DNA of 64,000 nt from Bacteroides ndongoniae (GTDB lineage Bacteria > Bacteroidota > Bacteroidia > Bacteroidales > Bacteroidaceae), in NCBI RefSeq assembly GCF_900108345.1, contig NZ_FNVV01000014.1:1721664-1785663 (forward strand). The letters are read 5' to 3'. The position numbers were made by a program, and so were the translations under genes. A model generated the notes under the pieces. It saw only the letters and a list, made by a program, of their open reading frames with translations. It did no database searches and had not been told where the DNA came from. Of this stretch, positions 53,372-62,592 are shown piece after piece. Position 1 is the stretch's first letter. Every line of letters begins with the position of its first letter.

Positions 53372-54822
53372 TGGTCAATTTTAAAACGATTACGCGAATT
53401 ATCGGCATCCTCCTGCTACTGGAGACCGCCATGCTGCTGGCATGTTCCGGCATATCTTTATATTATCAGGACGAAGCATTGACCGATTTCTGGAAATCGG
53501 CCGGAATCGCAGCGGGTGTAGGTATCCTGCTGTTCCTTTTAGGTAAAGGAAGCGACGGTGTGCTGACACGCCGCGACGGCTATGTGCTGGTCAGCCTTGC
53601 CTGGATAGCGTTTTCTTTCTTCGGAATGCTGCCCTTCTACATCAGCGGCTACATTCCCGACATCACCAATGCCTTTTTCGAAACCATGTCGGGCTTTACC
53701 AGTACGGGGGCGACGATATTGGACAACATAGAGTCTCTGCCGCACGGACTGCTCTTCTGGCGGAGTATGACCCAATGGATTGGAGGATTGGGAATTATCA
53801 TGTTCACCATTGCCGTCCTCCCCATTTTCGGTGTCAGCGGTCTGCAGGTATTCGCCGCCGAAGCCAGCGGACCTACGCACGACAAAGTACACCCCCGCAT
53901 CGGCATCACAGCCAAATGGATATGGTCGGTATACACCGGGATTACGGCAACACTCGTCGGACTGCTTATGCTGGGGGGGATGAGCTGGTTCGACAGCATC
54001 TGCCACGCTTTTGCCACTACGGGAACAGGCGGATTTTCAACCAAACAGGCAAGCATAGCCTATTATCATTCGCCCTATATAGAATACGTCATATCTACCT
54101 TTATGTTCATTTCCGGTATCAACTTTACACTGCTGCTACTTCTTGTCAACCGGAAATTCAAGAAAGCGTTTCATGATGTAGAGCTGAAATGGTATTTCTG
54201 GTCAGTAATACTGTTCACCGGAATAATAGCAACCATCCTTTACTATACCAGCCCGATGGATGCGGAAGAAGCTTTCCGCAAATCGCTGTTTCAGGTCACC
54301 AGTCTTCATACGTCAACAGGTTTTGCTACCGACGACTATATGCTATGGCCATCGGTCACCTGGGGGTTGCTGACAATCGTCATGGTGATAGGAGCCTGCG
54401 CCGGCAGTACCACCGGCGGTCTGAAGTGCATCCGTCTGGTCATTCTGAGCAAAGTGTCGAAAAACGAATTTAAGCATATTCTCCATCCCAATGCAGTGCT
54501 TCCGGTACGTATCAACAAGCAGGTATTGTCCACCTCCATTGTTTCTACCGTATTGGCATTCAGTTTCCTCTATCTGGTCATTATCATTATCAGTATATTG
54601 CTTATGATGGCTATGGGAGTAGGATTCGAAGAATCAATAGGATGTGTCATCTCAAGTATCGGCAACATGGGCCCCGGCCTGGGAGATACCGGTCCCGCTT
54701 ATTCGTGGAACGCACTGCCCGATGCAGCCAAATGGCTGCTCTCTCTTCTGATGTTGCTGGGACGTCTGGAATTGTTCACTGTTTTGCTGCTCTTCACTCC
54801 CGATTTCTGGAAAAAGAATTGA
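53371..54822 (+). CDS. trkH: Trk/Ktr potassium channel subunit TrkH
   Basis: Inner membrane K+ transporter subunit with 483 residues and about ten helices forming four pore modules with selectivity loops: GFTSTGATIL, TTGTGGFSTK, HTSTGFATDDY and GNMGPGLGDTGP. It works with TrkA encoded directly upstream (one-base overlap TAATG). Length and pore motifs are usual. Confidence 0.96.
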   Translation: MVNFKTITRIIGILLLLETAMLLACSGISLYYQDEALTDFWKSAGIAAGVGILLFLLGKGSDGVLTRRDGYVLVSLAWIAFSFFGMLPFYISGYIPDITNAFFETMSGFTSTGATILDNIESLPHGLLFWRSMTQWIGGLGIIMFTIAVLPIFGVSGLQVFAAEASGPTHDKVHPRIGITAKWIWSVYTGITATLVGLLMLGGMSWFDSICHAFATTGTGGFSTKQASIAYYHSPYIEYVISTFMFISGINFTLLLLLVNRKFKKAFHDVELKWYFWSVILFTGIIATILYYTSPMDAEEAFRKSLFQVTSLHTSTGFATDDYMLWPSVTWGLLTIVMVIGACAGSTTGGLKCIRLVILSKVSKNEFKHILHPNAVLPVRINKQVLSTSIVSTVLAFSFLYLVIIIISILLMMAMGVGFEESIGCVISSIGNMGPGLGDTGPAYSWNALPDAAKWLLSLLMLLGRLELFTVLLLFTPDFWKKN

Positions 54823-54894
54823 TTAATGGCAAAAAAGTGCTAAAACGGCTGTTTTTTGTAATCTCCACCTAACAAAAAGCAGAATTATTTATTG

Positions 54895-54902
54895 TACCTT
54901 TG
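54895..54902 (+). promoter_or_regulatory. -7 box upstream of the small secreted protein gene
   Basis: TACCTTTG fits TAnnTTTG and lies 36 bases before the start at 54938. It may serve also the nuo operon. Confidence 0.5.
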
Positions 54903-54937
54903 CACGTCCGAAAAAGAGAGATTGAGAGAATCGTTAT

Positions 54938-55306
54938 ATGAAACAGTGCATAAAATATTTAATGATCATCCTGCTGGCCGCATCGTTACACAGTGGTGTC
55001 CTCGAAGCGGCAAGCGAATTATGCACCAAAAATATCGATTATACCGAATCTGCTTTTCAAGCACAAACGACAGAAACGACCCATCTCATTCATCATCTTT
55101 ACGATTATCTGCTATCTCTACCTTTTTGTGCTGACTATATCGGTCAGAATTCTGTTCCCGGCTGTAAATCAGTCACGCTCCCCATCAATCGGATACGACC
55201 GGAAACTACTCATAAAGCAACCTTCCATAAAGGATGGTCTGCCCCGAATGCCTTATCACACTCAGTGGATTATTACGTCTACGGGCTACGGAAAATTGTA
55301 GTATAA
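54938..55306 (+). CDS. Small secreted protein of unknown function
   Basis: Protein of 122 residues with a signal peptide (MKQCIKYLMIILLAASLHSG). The mature part has no recognisable domain; it holds Cys pairs (LPFCADY, VPGCKS) and many His/Thr. It sits behind a good -7 box and before the nuo operon with 158 bases between. The front half looks like a real signal peptide; the rest may vary quickly. I do not recognise a family. Confidence 0.5.
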   Translation: MKQCIKYLMIILLAASLHSGVLEAASELCTKNIDYTESAFQAQTTETTHLIHHLYDYLLSLPFCADYIGQNSVPGCKSVTLPINRIRPETTHKATFHKGWSAPNALSHSVDYYVYGLRKIVV

Positions 55307-55464
55307 AGTCTGCCGGTTTGTGTGCCGGAATACCTTAATAATAGCACATAAACCGTTTTCTTCGTAAATGTTCTACATACATTTTCTGCACAGAGAGAAC
55401 AGAAATTTTGCGGGAAATAGAGTTTCCCCTTTATATACTTGATCGTAAAAAATCTCTTTATTTT

Positions 55465-55815
55465 ATGAACTTTACTCTTTTAGTGACCGTCTTGTTGACG
55501 GCAATTATCTTCGTGGGTCTGGTCATTGCCATCTCGCATGCCATTTCTCCACGTTCGTACAACCCACAAAAGATGGAGCCTTACGAATGCGGTATTCCTA
55601 CACGGGGACGTTCATGGATGCAATTCCGTGTTGGTTACTACCTGTTTGCCATCCTCTTCCTCATGTTCGAGGTAGAAACGGTATTCCTCTTTCCGTGGGC
55701 TATCAGTGTTCGCCAGTCTGGCGTTTCCGCATTGCTTGGCGTAGCCTTTTTCTTATTCATTCTTGTGCTGGGACTTGCTTATGCCTGGCGGAAAGGAGCG
55801 TTGGAATGGAAATAA
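55465..55815 (+). CDS. nuoA: NADH-quinone oxidoreductase subunit A
   Basis: Membrane subunit of complex I, 116 residues with three helices. Motifs: [44 protein letters not shown], with the loop Cys and the conserved Glu in FDVE-type FEVET. Start at 55465 for the first Met with a helix next to it; the longer frame upstream is not typical. Overlaps nuoB by ten bases. Confidence 0.95.
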   Translation: MNFTLLVTVLLTAIIFVGLVIAISHAISPRSYNPQKMEPYECGIPTRGRSWMQFRVGYYLFAILFLMFEVETVFLFPWAISVRQSGVSALLGVAFFLFILVLGLAYAWRKGALEWK

Positions 55816-56408
55816 ACAAGAAACCCCGGATTAAGTCGATTCCTTACGAGGAATTCACCGACAACGAGACTCTTGAAAAGCTGGTACAGGAACTGAATGC
55901 TGGTGGTACCAATGTCATTGTAGCCGCTCTGGACGACCTGATAGACTGGGGACGCAGCAATTCCCTTTGGCCATTGACGTTTGCAACCAGCTGCTGTGGT
56001 ATTGAATTTATGGCCGTATGTGCCGCACGCTATGACATTGCGCGCTTCGGCTTCGAAGTAACGCGTAACAGTCCCCGTCAGGCCGATGTTATTCTGGTAA
56101 GCGGTACCATCACCCACAAAATGGCTCCCGTATTAAAGCGTCTTTACGACCAGATGCCCGATCCGAAGTATGTAGTAGCAGTAGGAGGATGTGCCGTCAG
56201 CGGCGGCCCGTTCCGCAAATCCTATCACGTAGTGCAGGGCGTAGACCAGATTCTGCCTGTCGACGTTTACGTTCCAGGTTGTCCTCCACGCCCCGAAGCA
56301 TTCCTTTATGGCATGATGCAACTGCAACGTAAAGTGAAGATTGAAAAATTCTTTGGAGGTGTAAACCGCAAGGAGAAAGCTCCCAAAGACGAAACGGACC
56401 AAAAGTGA
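55806..56408 (+). CDS. nuoB: NADH-quinone oxidoreductase subunit B
   Basis: Peripheral subunit holding the last iron-sulphur cluster N2 next to the quinone site; 200 residues. Cluster ligands: [17 protein letters not shown] and VPGCPPRPE. The start MEINKK at 55806 lies in the end of nuoA. Usual size except for a short charged tail. Confidence 0.96.
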   Translation: MEINKKPRIKSIPYEEFTDNETLEKLVQELNAGGTNVIVAALDDLIDWGRSNSLWPLTFATSCCGIEFMAVCAARYDIARFGFEVTRNSPRQADVILVSGTITHKMAPVLKRLYDQMPDPKYVVAVGGCAVSGGPFRKSYHVVQGVDQILPVDVYVPGCPPRPEAFLYGMMQLQRKVKIEKFFGGVNRKEKAPKDETDQK

Positions 56409-56433
56409 CTTTCCCTAAAAAAGAGAACTGCAA

Positions 56434-58029
56434 ATGGAAACAAAAACAATATACATAGCCCCACAACAGCTGAGTGACGAAATGCGCCGCCTGCGGGAGG
56501 ATGAACAGATGGACTTCCTCGAAAGCCTGACAGGTATGGACTGGGGCGAACCTGCTGAAAATGATACCCCCGACCAACTGAGAGGCTTAGGAGTGGTATA
56601 TCATCTGGAATCGACCGTCAGCGGTAAACGGCTGGTGGTAACGACCTCGACACTGGACCGCGAACACCCCCAGTTGCCTTCCGTAACTCCGATCTGGAAA
56701 GGCGCCGAACTGCCGGAACGCGAAGTCTATGACTTCTTCGGCATCGTGTTTACCGGACATCCGGATATGCGCCGTCTGTTTCTGCGTAACGACTGGGTAG
56801 GATATCCGTTGCGCAAGGACAACGACCCGGAAAAAGAAAATCCGCTGCGCATGAGCAACGAAGAAACACTCGACACTACCCGCGAAGTAGAAATTACTCC
56901 CGAAGGCGATTATCAAGAACGTGAAACAGTGCTGTTCGGCGACGATGAATACGTTGTCAACATCGGCCCCCAACACCCTGCCACACACGGTGTGCTCCGC
57001 TTCCGCGTATCACTGGAAGGTGAGAATATTCACAAAATCGATGTGAATTGCGGATATATCCACCGGGGCATCGAGAAAATGAACGAAAGCCTCACTTACC
57101 CGCAGACACTGGCACTGACCGACCGTCTGGACTATCTGGGAGCGATGCAGAACCGCCATGCCTTGTGCATGTGCATCGAAAAGGCCATGGGCGTAGAAGT
57201 CAGCCCCCGTGTACAGGTAATACGTACCATCATGGACGAGCTGCAACGCATCGACTCGCACATTCTGTTCTTCTCCTGCCTCTGTCAGGACCTCGGTGCC
57301 ACGACCGCTTTCCTCTATGGATTCCGCGACCGTGAAAAGCTGCTCGACATTTTCGAAGAGACATGCGGAGGACGCCTCATCCTGAACTACAACACCATCG
57401 GCGGTGTTCAGGCCGACCTGCATCCCAACTTTGTGCATCGGGTAAAAGAATTCATCCCCTACATGCGCCGCAACCTGAAAGAATATCACGACATATTTAC
57501 CGGAAACATCATCGCTCAACAGCGTCTGAAAGGCATCGGTGTGCTGAGCCGCGAAGAAGCCATCTCGTTCGGAGCTACCGGCGGTACCGGACGTGCCAGC
57601 GGATGGGCTTGCGACGTGCGCAAGCGTATGCCGTATGCAGCCTACGACAAGGTAGAGTTCCGCGAAATAGTACGTACCGAGGGTGACTGTATGGCCCGTT
57701 ATCTGGTGCGTATGGACGAAATCCTCGAAAGTCTGCACATCATCGAACAATTGATCGACAACATTCCGGAAGGTCCTTATCAGGAAAAGATGAAGCCTAT
57801 CATCCGCGTTCCCGAAGGTTCTTACTACGCTGCCGTCGAAGGAAGCCGTGGCGAATTCGGAGTCTATCTGGAAAGCCGTGGCGACAAGACACCTTACCGC
57901 CTGCACTACCGTGCTACCGGACTGCCGCTTGTGGGAACCATCAACACCATCACCCGGGGAGCCAAGATTGCCGACCTCATCGCGATAGGCGGAACGCTGG
58001 ACTATGTCGTACCTGACATCGACAGATAA
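56434..58029 (+). CDS. nuoCD: NADH-quinone oxidoreductase subunits C and D, fused
   Basis: Peripheral arm protein of 531 residues. Residues about 1-150 are the NuoC part (AELPEREVYDFFGIVFTGHPDMRRLFL) and about 165-531 the NuoD part with NIGPQHPATHGVLRF, GYIHRGIEKM, GGTGRASGWACDVRK and GGTLDYVVPDIDR; the latter builds the quinone site. The N-terminal part is shorter than free NuoC. Fusion of C and D is usual for Bacteroidales. Confidence 0.95.
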   Translation: METKTIYIAPQQLSDEMRRLREDEQMDFLESLTGMDWGEPAENDTPDQLRGLGVVYHLESTVSGKRLVVTTSTLDREHPQLPSVTPIWKGAELPEREVYDFFGIVFTGHPDMRRLFLRNDWVGYPLRKDNDPEKENPLRMSNEETLDTTREVEITPEGDYQERETVLFGDDEYVVNIGPQHPATHGVLRFRVSLEGENIHKIDVNCGYIHRGIEKMNESLTYPQTLALTDRLDYLGAMQNRHALCMCIEKAMGVEVSPRVQVIRTIMDELQRIDSHILFFSCLCQDLGATTAFLYGFRDREKLLDIFEETCGGRLILNYNTIGGVQADLHPNFVHRVKEFIPYMRRNLKEYHDIFTGNIIAQQRLKGIGVLSREEAISFGATGGTGRASGWACDVRKRMPYAAYDKVEFREIVRTEGDCMARYLVRMDEILESLHIIEQLIDNIPEGPYQEKMKPIIRVPEGSYYAAVEGSRGEFGVYLESRGDKTPYRLHYRATGLPLVGTINTITRGAKIADLIAIGGTLDYVVPDIDR

Positions 58030-58115
58030 TCAATGGAAAATGGGAAATGGAGAATGGAAAATGATTTGCCTGTTGTCCATTCTCAATTATCAATCATCAA
58101 TTATCAATTAAATAA

Positions 58116-59192
58116 ATGTTTGACTTTAGTATTGCAACAAACTGGATACACCAAATGCTGACATCGGTCATGCCCGAAGGACTTGCCGTGTTCATCGAGT
58201 GTGTCGTCATAGGCGTATGTATCGTATTGATGTATGCCATTCTGGCCATCATACTTATCTATATGGAACGAAAGGTCTGCGGATTCTTCCAATGCCGTCT
58301 GGGCCCGAACCGCGTGGGTCCCTACGGAACGCTGCAAGTATTCTGCGACGTGTTCAAAATGCTCACCAAGGAAATATTCAACCCCAAAGGCGCCGACCAG
58401 TTTCTCTATAACCTGGCTCCGTTCATGGTGCTGATCGCTTCTTTCCTTACGTTTGCCTGCCTTCCTATTAATAAAGGTATGGAAGTGCTCGACTTCAATG
58501 TCGGCATCTTCTTCCTGCTTTCGGCAAGTAGTATCGGCGTAGTGGGAATCCTGCTGGCCGGATGGAGCTCCAACAACAAGTTCTCGCTGATCGGTGCCAT
58601 GCGAAGCGGTGCACAGATCATCAGTTACGAGCTCTCTGTCGGCCTCAGCATTCTTACCATGGTAGTGCTGACAGGCACCATGCAAATTTCGCAGATTGTA
58701 GAAGGACAGGCCGACGGATGGTTCATCTTTAAAGGCCACATCCCCGCTATCATTGCTTTCATCATTTACCTGATAGCCGGTAACGCCGAGTGTAACCGTG
58801 GCCCCTTCGACCTTCCAGAGGCAGAAAGCGAGCTTACCGCCGGATACCACACGGAATACAGTGGTATGCACTTCGGTTTCTACTACCTGGCCGAATACCT
58901 GAACCTGTTCATTGTAGCAGCCGTAGCAGCCACCGTATTCTTAGGAGGCTGGATGCCGCTCCACATACCGGGACTTGACGGTTTCAACATGGTCATGGAC
59001 TATATTCCCGGCTTTGTCTGGTTCTTTGCAAAGGCTTTCTTTGTAGTATTCCTCATGATGTGGATGCGATGGACCTTCCCCCGTCTCCGTATCGACCAGA
59101 TACTGATACTGGAATGGAAATACCTCGTACCGCTGTCGATGGTGAACCTGGTGCTGATGAGCCTGATTGTGGCCTTCGGACTGCACTTCTAA
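58116..59192 (+). CDS. nuoH: NADH-quinone oxidoreductase subunit H
   Basis: Membrane subunit of 358 residues with eight or so helices that shapes the quinone channel. Motifs: [53 protein letters not shown] and [13 protein letters not shown]. The gap 58030-58115 to nuoCD holds repeated AT-rich words (ATGGAAAATGG, ATCAATTATCAATTA) without a gene. Confidence 0.96.
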   Translation: MFDFSIATNWIHQMLTSVMPEGLAVFIECVVIGVCIVLMYAILAIILIYMERKVCGFFQCRLGPNRVGPYGTLQVFCDVFKMLTKEIFNPKGADQFLYNLAPFMVLIASFLTFACLPINKGMEVLDFNVGIFFLLSASSIGVVGILLAGWSSNNKFSLIGAMRSGAQIISYELSVGLSILTMVVLTGTMQISQIVEGQADGWFIFKGHIPAIIAFIIYLIAGNAECNRGPFDLPEAESELTAGYHTEYSGMHFGFYYLAEYLNLFIVAAVAATVFLGGWMPLHIPGLDGFNMVMDYIPGFVWFFAKAFFVVFLMMWMRWTFPRLRIDQILILEWKYLVPLSMVNLVLMSLIVAFGLHF

Positions 59193-59220
59193 TTTTTAAT
59201 TTTTAATTCTTATAAGAGAC

Positions 59221-59754
59221 ATGGAAGAAAAGAACACATACTTCGGAGGCTTTTTCAAAGGTCTGGCCAGTCTGACCACTGGCTTAAAGACCACCATGAA
59301 AGAGTTCTTCACCCCGAAAATCACAGAGCAATATCCCGAAAACCGGAAAGAGCTCAAGATGTTCGACCGTTTCCGCGGCACGCTTGTAATGCCCCATAAC
59401 GAACAGAACGAGCATCACTGTGTGGCCTGCGGACTCTGCCAGATGGCTTGCCCCAACGGCACCATCAAAGTGACATCGGAAACCATCACGACCGAAGAAG
59501 GGAAGAAAAAGAAAATACTGGCCAAGTACGAATACAACCTGGGATCGTGCATGTTCTGCCAGCTTTGCGTCAATGCCTGCCCGCACGGTGCCATCACTTT
59601 CGACCAGAACTTCGAACATGCAGTCTTCGACCGCTCCAAGCTTTTCCTGACGCTCAATCATCCGGGCAGTCATGTAGCCGAAGCCAAGAAAGCCCCTGCG
59701 GCCGAGAAACCGGCATCCGACAAAGCGGCTGCCCCTAAAGAAAAGGCTGAATAA
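59221..59754 (+). CDS. nuoI: NADH-quinone oxidoreductase subunit I
   Basis: Iron-sulphur subunit of 177 residues with two 4Fe-4S motifs, CVACGLCQMACPNG (near 63) and CMFCQLCVNACPHG (near 108), clusters N6a and N6b that feed N2 in NuoB. The tail is Ala/Lys-rich and longer than usual. N-terminal amphipathic part GGFFKGLASLTTGLKTTM is like that of other NuoI. Confidence 0.96.
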   Translation: MEEKNTYFGGFFKGLASLTTGLKTTMKEFFTPKITEQYPENRKELKMFDRFRGTLVMPHNEQNEHHCVACGLCQMACPNGTIKVTSETITTEEGKKKKILAKYEYNLGSCMFCQLCVNACPHGAITFDQNFEHAVFDRSKLFLTLNHPGSHVAEAKKAPAAEKPASDKAAAPKEKAE

Positions 59755-59789
59755 TCAAATTAATCGTAACCACTCATTAAAGAAAATAT

Positions 59790-60302
59790 ATGGAAATAAC
59801 TCTCGAAACAGTAGTATTCTACTTTTTAGCGGCTTTCATCACCGTATTCTCCTTGCTTACGGTGACTACAACCCGCATGGTACGCTCGGCCACGTACCTC
59901 CTGTTCGTCCTCTTCGGTACGGCAGGCATCTATTTTCTGCTGGGCTACACCTTCCTCGGTTCCGTTCAGATTATGGTCTACGCCGGAGGTATCGTCGTGC
60001 TCTATGTATTCTCCATCCTGCTGACCAGCGGCGAAGGCGACAAAGCAGCCAAACTGAAACGCAGCAAGTTCCTGGCTGGACTTGGAACGACTGTGGCAGG
60101 TGCCATCATCGTGTTGTTCATCACCCTGAAACATAAATTCCTTGCCACGACCGACGTCAATCCGGTAGAGATCAATATCAACACTATCGGGAACCACCTG
60201 CTGAGCGGTGACAAGTACGGTTATCTGCTGCCATTCGAAGCTGTCAGCATACTGCTGCTGGCGTGCATCGTCGGAGGTCTGCTGATAGCCCGCAAGCGAT
60301 AG
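59790..60302 (+). CDS. nuoJ: NADH-quinone oxidoreductase subunit J
   Basis: Membrane subunit of 170 residues, five helices. Typical: TTTRMVRSATYLLFVLFGTAGIYFLLG and QIMVYAGGIVVLYVFSILLTS, the region with the pi-bulge helix. Between nuoI and nuoK with 35- and 37-base gaps, in the order known for complex I operons. Confidence 0.94.
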   Translation: MEITLETVVFYFLAAFITVFSLLTVTTTRMVRSATYLLFVLFGTAGIYFLLGYTFLGSVQIMVYAGGIVVLYVFSILLTSGEGDKAAKLKRSKFLAGLGTTVAGAIIVLFITLKHKFLATTDVNPVEININTIGNHLLSGDKYGYLLPFEAVSILLLACIVGGLLIARKR

Positions 60303-60339
60303 GAAACATCAATTACGAACACTGAAATCTGAACTAGTT

Positions 60340-60648
60340 ATGATTCACATGGAATATTATCTGATAGTTTCGGCTATCATGTTTTTCGCCGGCATGTACG
60401 GGTTCTTCACCCGCCGCAACACACTGGCCATCCTGATTTCGATTGAGCTGATACTGAACGCCACCGATATCAACTTTGCCGTATTCAACCGTTTCCTGTT
60501 CCCCGGCGCACTGGAAGGCTATTTCTTCGCCCTGTTCTCCATCGCCATTTCGGCAGCCGAGACGGCAGTAGCCATCGCTATCATGATCAACATCTACCGT
60601 AACATACGGAGCATCCAGGTCAACAGAATAGACCAACTGAAATGGTAA
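60340..60648 (+). CDS. nuoK: NADH-quinone oxidoreductase subunit K
   Basis: Membrane subunit of 102 residues, three helices, Mrp-like. Motifs: YGFFTRRNTLAILISIELILNATDINF with the conserved Glu, and FSIAISAAETAVAIAIMINIYR with the second Glu. Starts at 60340 and 60349 are close; the first is kept. Confidence 0.95.
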   Translation: MIHMEYYLIVSAIMFFAGMYGFFTRRNTLAILISIELILNATDINFAVFNRFLFPGALEGYFFALFSIAISAAETAVAIAIMINIYRNIRSIQVNRIDQLKW

Positions 60649-60678
60649 TAAACAGAAAAAACTAAAAAACAAACGATA

Positions 60679-62565
60679 ATGGAACTTACGATTCTCATCC
60701 TACTCATTCCGTTCCTCTCCTTCCTCATCACAGGAATCGGAGGCAAATGGATGTCACACCGCACGGCCGGACTCATCGGAAGCATCGGGCTGGGACTGGT
60801 CACCATCCTTTCCTACGCCACCGCATGGAGCTACTTCACCGCTCCCCGTCTGGCCGACGGCACTTACGAAACACTGATGCCTTACAACTTCCGCTGGTTG
60901 CCCTTCACACAGAACCTGAGCATTGACATGGGCATCCTGCTCGATCCCATCTCGGTAATGATGCTTATCGTCATCAGCACCGTATCACTGATGGTACACA
61001 TTTACTCCTTCGGCTACATGAAAGGCGAACGCGGATTCCAGCGCTACTACGCTTTCCTTTCGCTCTTCACCATGTCCATGCTGGGACTGGTCGTAGCTAC
61101 CAACATCTTCCAGATGTATCTGTTTTGGGAGCTGGTGGGTGTATCTTCTTACCTGCTGATCGGTTTCTATTACACCAAGCCGGCCGCCATTGCCGCTTCG
61201 AAGAAAGCATTCATCGTGACGCGTTTTGCCGACCTGGGCTTCCTGATTGGTATCCTGATCTATGGCTACTACGCCGGAACCTATACCTTCACTCCCGATG
61301 AAATGACCCTGATGAAAGGCAGTGCCATGATTCCGCTGGCCTTGGGACTGATGTTCATCGGTGGTGCCGGTAAGAGTGCCATGTTCCCCCTGCACATCTG
61401 GCTGCCCGATGCCATGGAAGGCCCGACACCCGTCAGCGCCCTGATCCATGCGGCAACCATGGTCGTAGCCGGTGTCTATCTGGTAGCGCGCATGTTCCCG
61501 CTGTTCATCAGCTTTGCTCCCGACGTGCTTCACATTGTGGCCTACGTAGGTGCCTTCACAGCATTCTATGCAGCCAGCGTAGCCTGCGTACAGAGCGACA
61601 TCAAGCGTGTGCTGGCATTCTCGACCATTTCGCAGATCGGCTTCATGATGGTTGCCCTGGGCGTATGTACGTCGAGCGACCCGCACGAAGGCGGACTGGG
61701 CTACATGGCCGGTATGTTCCACCTGTTCACTCACGCCATGTTCAAGGCATTGCTCTTCCTGGGTGCCGGTAGCATCATCCACGCCGTACACAGCAACGAG
61801 ATGTCGGCCATGGGTGGTCTGCGCAAGTATATGCCTATCACTCACTGGACCTTCCTCATCGCCTGTCTGGCCATTGCGGGTATTCCTCCGTTCTCGGGAT
61901 TCTTCTCGAAGGATGAGATTCTGACTGCCTGCTTCCAGTTCAGCCCCGCGATGGGATGGATCATGACAATCATTGCAGCCATGACAGCTTTCTATATGTT
62001 CCGCCTCTACTGCGGCATCTTCTGGGGTAAGGAGAACAAAGAACTTCACGCCGCACACACACCGCACGAAAGCCCGCTGGCCATGACCTTCCCGCTGATG
62101 TTCCTGGCTGCCGTTACGGTAGTAGCCGGATTCATCCCCTTCGGTCACTTCGTTTCGTCCAACGGACATGCTTACGACATCCATCTGGATACGCAAGTCA
62201 TGCTGACCAGCATCGTCATTGCCGTAATAGCCATTGCACTGGCTGTCAGCATCTATGCACGCAGCAAGCAGCCGGTAGCCGATGCACTGGCCAGCCGTTT
62301 CCGCGGCTTGTGGACAGCAGCCTACCACCGCTTCTACATCGATGAAATCTATCAGTTCATCACCCACAAGATTATCTTCGGCTGCATCAGCCGCCCCATT
62401 GCCTGGTGGGACCGTCACGTAGTAGACGGCTTCTTCAACTTCCTGGCCTGGAGCACCGATGCCACAAGCGACGAAATCCGTGGCCTGCAAAGCGGACGTG
62501 TACAGCAATACGCCTTGGTATTCCTGCTGGGAGCATTGATACTGATACTTATGTTAACTATATAA
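60679..62565 (+). CDS. nuoL: NADH-quinone oxidoreductase subunit L
   Basis: Antiporter-like proton pump subunit of 628 residues with about 16 helices and the long lateral helix at the C-terminus. Motifs: LFWELVGVSSYLLIGFYY, GKSAMFPLHIWLPDAMEGPTPVSALIHAATMVVAGVYL, and DIKRVLAFSTISQIGFM. Normal length; the lysine/glutamate pairs are in place. Confidence 0.96.
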   Translation: MELTILILLIPFLSFLITGIGGKWMSHRTAGLIGSIGLGLVTILSYATAWSYFTAPRLADGTYETLMPYNFRWLPFTQNLSIDMGILLDPISVMMLIVISTVSLMVHIYSFGYMKGERGFQRYYAFLSLFTMSMLGLVVATNIFQMYLFWELVGVSSYLLIGFYYTKPAAIAASKKAFIVTRFADLGFLIGILIYGYYAGTYTFTPDEMTLMKGSAMIPLALGLMFIGGAGKSAMFPLHIWLPDAMEGPTPVSALIHAATMVVAGVYLVARMFPLFISFAPDVLHIVAYVGAFTAFYAASVACVQSDIKRVLAFSTISQIGFMMVALGVCTSSDPHEGGLGYMAGMFHLFTHAMFKALLFLGAGSIIHAVHSNEMSAMGGLRKYMPITHWTFLIACLAIAGIPPFSGFFSKDEILTACFQFSPAMGWIMTIIAAMTAFYMFRLYCGIFWGKENKELHAAHTPHESPLAMTFPLMFLAAVTVVAGFIPFGHFVSSNGHAYDIHLDTQVMLTSIVIAVIAIALAVSIYARSKQPVADALASRFRGLWTAAYHRFYIDEIYQFITHKIIFGCISRPIAWWDRHVVDGFFNFLAWSTDATSDEIRGLQSGRVQQYALVFLLGALILILMLTI

Positions 62566-62592
62566 TTCAAATTCAATTATCCATTAAATAAA

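Noticed and set aside
58030-58115. A small gene or promoter between nuoCD and nuoH
   Set aside because: The gap only has repeated AT-rich words and no good -7/-33 pair.
60985-62508. 507-codon frame opposite to nuoL
   Set aside because: Shadow of a conserved membrane protein gene.
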